DNA of 7,054 bases from an uncultured Oscillospiraceae bacterium (GTDB lineage: Bacteria > Bacillota > Clostridia > Oscillospirales > Oscillospiraceae): positions 1 to 7,054 of the forward strand of contig CAADSF010000362.1 in the NCBI GenBank assembly GCA_900751035.1, given 5' to 3'. Positions 6,291 to 7,054 of this stretch are shown in pieces (the stretch's first letter is position 1; each line of letters starts with the position of its first letter). Made by a program: the position numbers and the translations under genes. The notes under the pieces were generated by a model, which made no database searches, was not told the DNA's origin, and saw nothing but the letters and a program-made list of their open reading frames with translations.

Positions 6291-6857
6291 ATGCTGAACT
6301 GGGAATCGCTTCAGACCGCCTGCCTGTCCTGCACTGCCTGCCCGCTGTCGCAGACACGGCACAATGTCGTCTTCGGCGTCGGCCCGCAGGACGCGGAGGT
6401 CATGTTCGTCGGCGAGGGACCGGGCGAACATGAAGATTTGCAGGGCGAGCCGTTTGTCGGTGCAGCGGGGAAATTTCTCGACGAAATGCTCTCAATCATC
6501 GACCTGGGCCGGGAAAACTGCTATATCACGAACATCGTCAAGTGTCGCCCGCCCAAAAATCGCGACCCCATGCAGACCGAGCAGGACGCCTGCATCGGCT
6601 TCCTGCGTGCGCAGACGAAGCTTATCCAGCCGAAAATCATCGTCTGCCTTGGCCGCATCGCGGCCATGCGCCTCATCCGCCCGGATTTCAAAATCTCCCG
6701 CGAGCACGGGCAGTTCACCGAAAAGGGCGGCATCCTCTTCACCGCGCTCTATCACCCCTCCGCCCTCCTGCGCGACGAAAGCAGGCGCCCGGACACCTTC
6801 TCAGACCTCAAGACCCTCCAATCAAAAGTCCGCGAGGTCTGTACAAGAACCCTATAA
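6291..6857 (+). CDS. udg: Family 4 uracil-DNA glycosylase (iron-sulfur type)
   Basis: This is a 188-residue enzyme that removes uracil from DNA, starting base-excision repair of deaminated cytosine. Visible signatures: cysteines C14 and C17 in CTACPL, with C85 (IVKCRPP) and C101 (DACIGFL) completing the usual 4Fe-4S cluster set; motif A GEGPGEHED (41-49) with GEPFVGAAGK, which places the water-activating and uracil-binding part; and motif B HPSALLR (155-161) for DNA contact. Length and motif order are typical of the family; related phage SPO1-type polymerase-associated domains are annotated under the same family name. The start at 6291 has AAAGGAGG (6273-6280) 10 bases upstream, overlapping the carboxypeptidase stop codon, so the two are expected to be co-transcribed. 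The frame is open further upstream but that portion overlaps the carboxypeptidase tail and is not coding. Confidence 0.95.
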   Translation: MLNWESLQTACLSCTACPLSQTRHNVVFGVGPQDAEVMFVGEGPGEHEDLQGEPFVGAAGKFLDEMLSIIDLGRENCYITNIVKCRPPKNRDPMQTEQDACIGFLRAQTKLIQPKIIVCLGRIAAMRLIRPDFKISREHGQFTEKGGILFTALYHPSALLRDESRRPDTFSDLKTLQSKVREVCTRTL

Positions 6858-6878
6858 CCATCAAAGGACGCGCCGCAG

Positions 6879-6915
6879 GCCTCCTCTTGTCGTGCCCCGC
6901 ACGATAAGGGGAGGT
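6879..6915. terminator. Long hairpin after the uracil glycosylase gene, possible terminator
   Basis: CCTCCTCTT-G-TCGTGC (6880-6895) pairs almost continuously with GCACGA-T-AAGGGGAGG (6899-6914), giving a 16-bp stem with two G-U pairs and a 3-base loop, 22 bases after the stop codon at 6857. The sequence after it (TGGCATTTTC) has only a short T run, so termination may be partial. It is also the first hairpin of the repeat-like block that follows. Confidence 0.5.
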
Positions 6916-7041
6916 GGCATTTTCGAAGAAAATGACGGAGGGGATTTGTCACAAATTTCAGAGTGCTTTGAAATTTGTAACGTTCGAATCCCCTCAGGCG
7001 CTACGCGCCAGCGTCCCTACCCCTTTTGGCCCTTCGGGCCA
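6879..7041. repeat. Chain of five hairpins, probable dispersed intergenic repeat element
   Basis: No gene is seen after 6857. Instead five hairpins follow one another: 6880-6895/6899-6914; CATTTTC/GAAAATG at 6918-6934; GAGGGGATT/AATCCCCTC (6938-6946/6987-6995) enclosing a 10-bp stem at 6951-6960/6969-6978; GGCGC/GCGCC at 6997-7009; and TGGCCC/GGGCCA at 7027-7041. The outer parts AAGGGG (6906-6911) and CCCCTT (7020-7025) are also complementary. The layout GGAGGTGGC, hairpin, GACGGAGGGG, hairpin, CCCCTCA, hairpin is one I recall from multi-copy intergenic elements in gut Clostridia; that is memory, not a search. Such elements are non-coding and MITE-like. The right end may extend past the window. 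Confidence 0.6.
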
Positions 7042-7054
7042 TTTCCCCCTGATA

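Noticed and set aside
6542..6907. A plus-strand open frame overlapping the end of the uracil glycosylase gene
   Set aside because: It lacks a ribosome-binding site, lies mostly inside a gene with a full motif set in another frame, and ends in the hairpin block.
6879..7054. CRISPR array or tRNA-like cluster in the hairpin-rich end
   Set aside because: The arms are not copies of one repeat, the spacing is irregular, and there is no CCA-type acceptor stem or anticodon arm pattern.

Overview
The window looks like a chromosomal segment from a GC-rich, Gram-positive Clostridia-type bacterium, probably a gut Oscillospirales/Oscillospiraceae relative. The reasons are strong GGAGG ribosome-binding sites, a consensus sigma-A promoter, a sporulation-era lipoprotein family (GerMN), a DacF/PBP5-type carboxypeptidase, a short ComEA and intergenic hairpin repeats of the kind common in these genomes. 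This assignment is inference from gene content and style; no marker gene for taxonomy is present.

Layout, left to right. (1) 1-561, plus strand: the 3' end of a membrane protein gene with a large probably extracytoplasmic part and one C-terminal membrane segment, closed by a near-perfect terminator (566-602). (2) 602-1212, minus strand: a dead two-component remnant. The N-terminal half of a sensor kinase runs into the DNA-binding domain of an OmpR-type regulator, out of frame, across a short sequence that can be read as either gene. (3) 1204-4664, minus strand: a compact operon in the order comEA, response regulator, sensor histidine kinase, GerMN lipoprotein, with overlaps of 4 and 8 bases and one 16-base gap, ending in a terminator at 1204-1236. 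(4) 4679-4746: a short intergenic region with overlapping divergent promoters. (5) 4775-6857, plus strand: a D-Ala-D-Ala carboxypeptidase followed 16 bases later by a family 4 (iron-sulfur) uracil-DNA glycosylase. (6) 6858-7054: no gene, but a chain of at least five hairpins that looks like a dispersed intergenic repeat.

How the parts may work together: the regulator, kinase and GerMN lipoprotein form a signalling unit whose gene order matches the actinobacterial MtrA-MtrB-LpqB module, which controls envelope and division functions. It shares a very short control region with a divergently transcribed peptidoglycan carboxypeptidase. A working hypothesis is an envelope-stress or cell-wall signalling locus. 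ComEA, the DNA receptor for competence, leads the operon without comEC being next to it. The sequence shows the gene order and the motifs; the functional link is inference. I saw no CRISPR array, tRNA, rRNA, insertion sequence or clear riboswitch.
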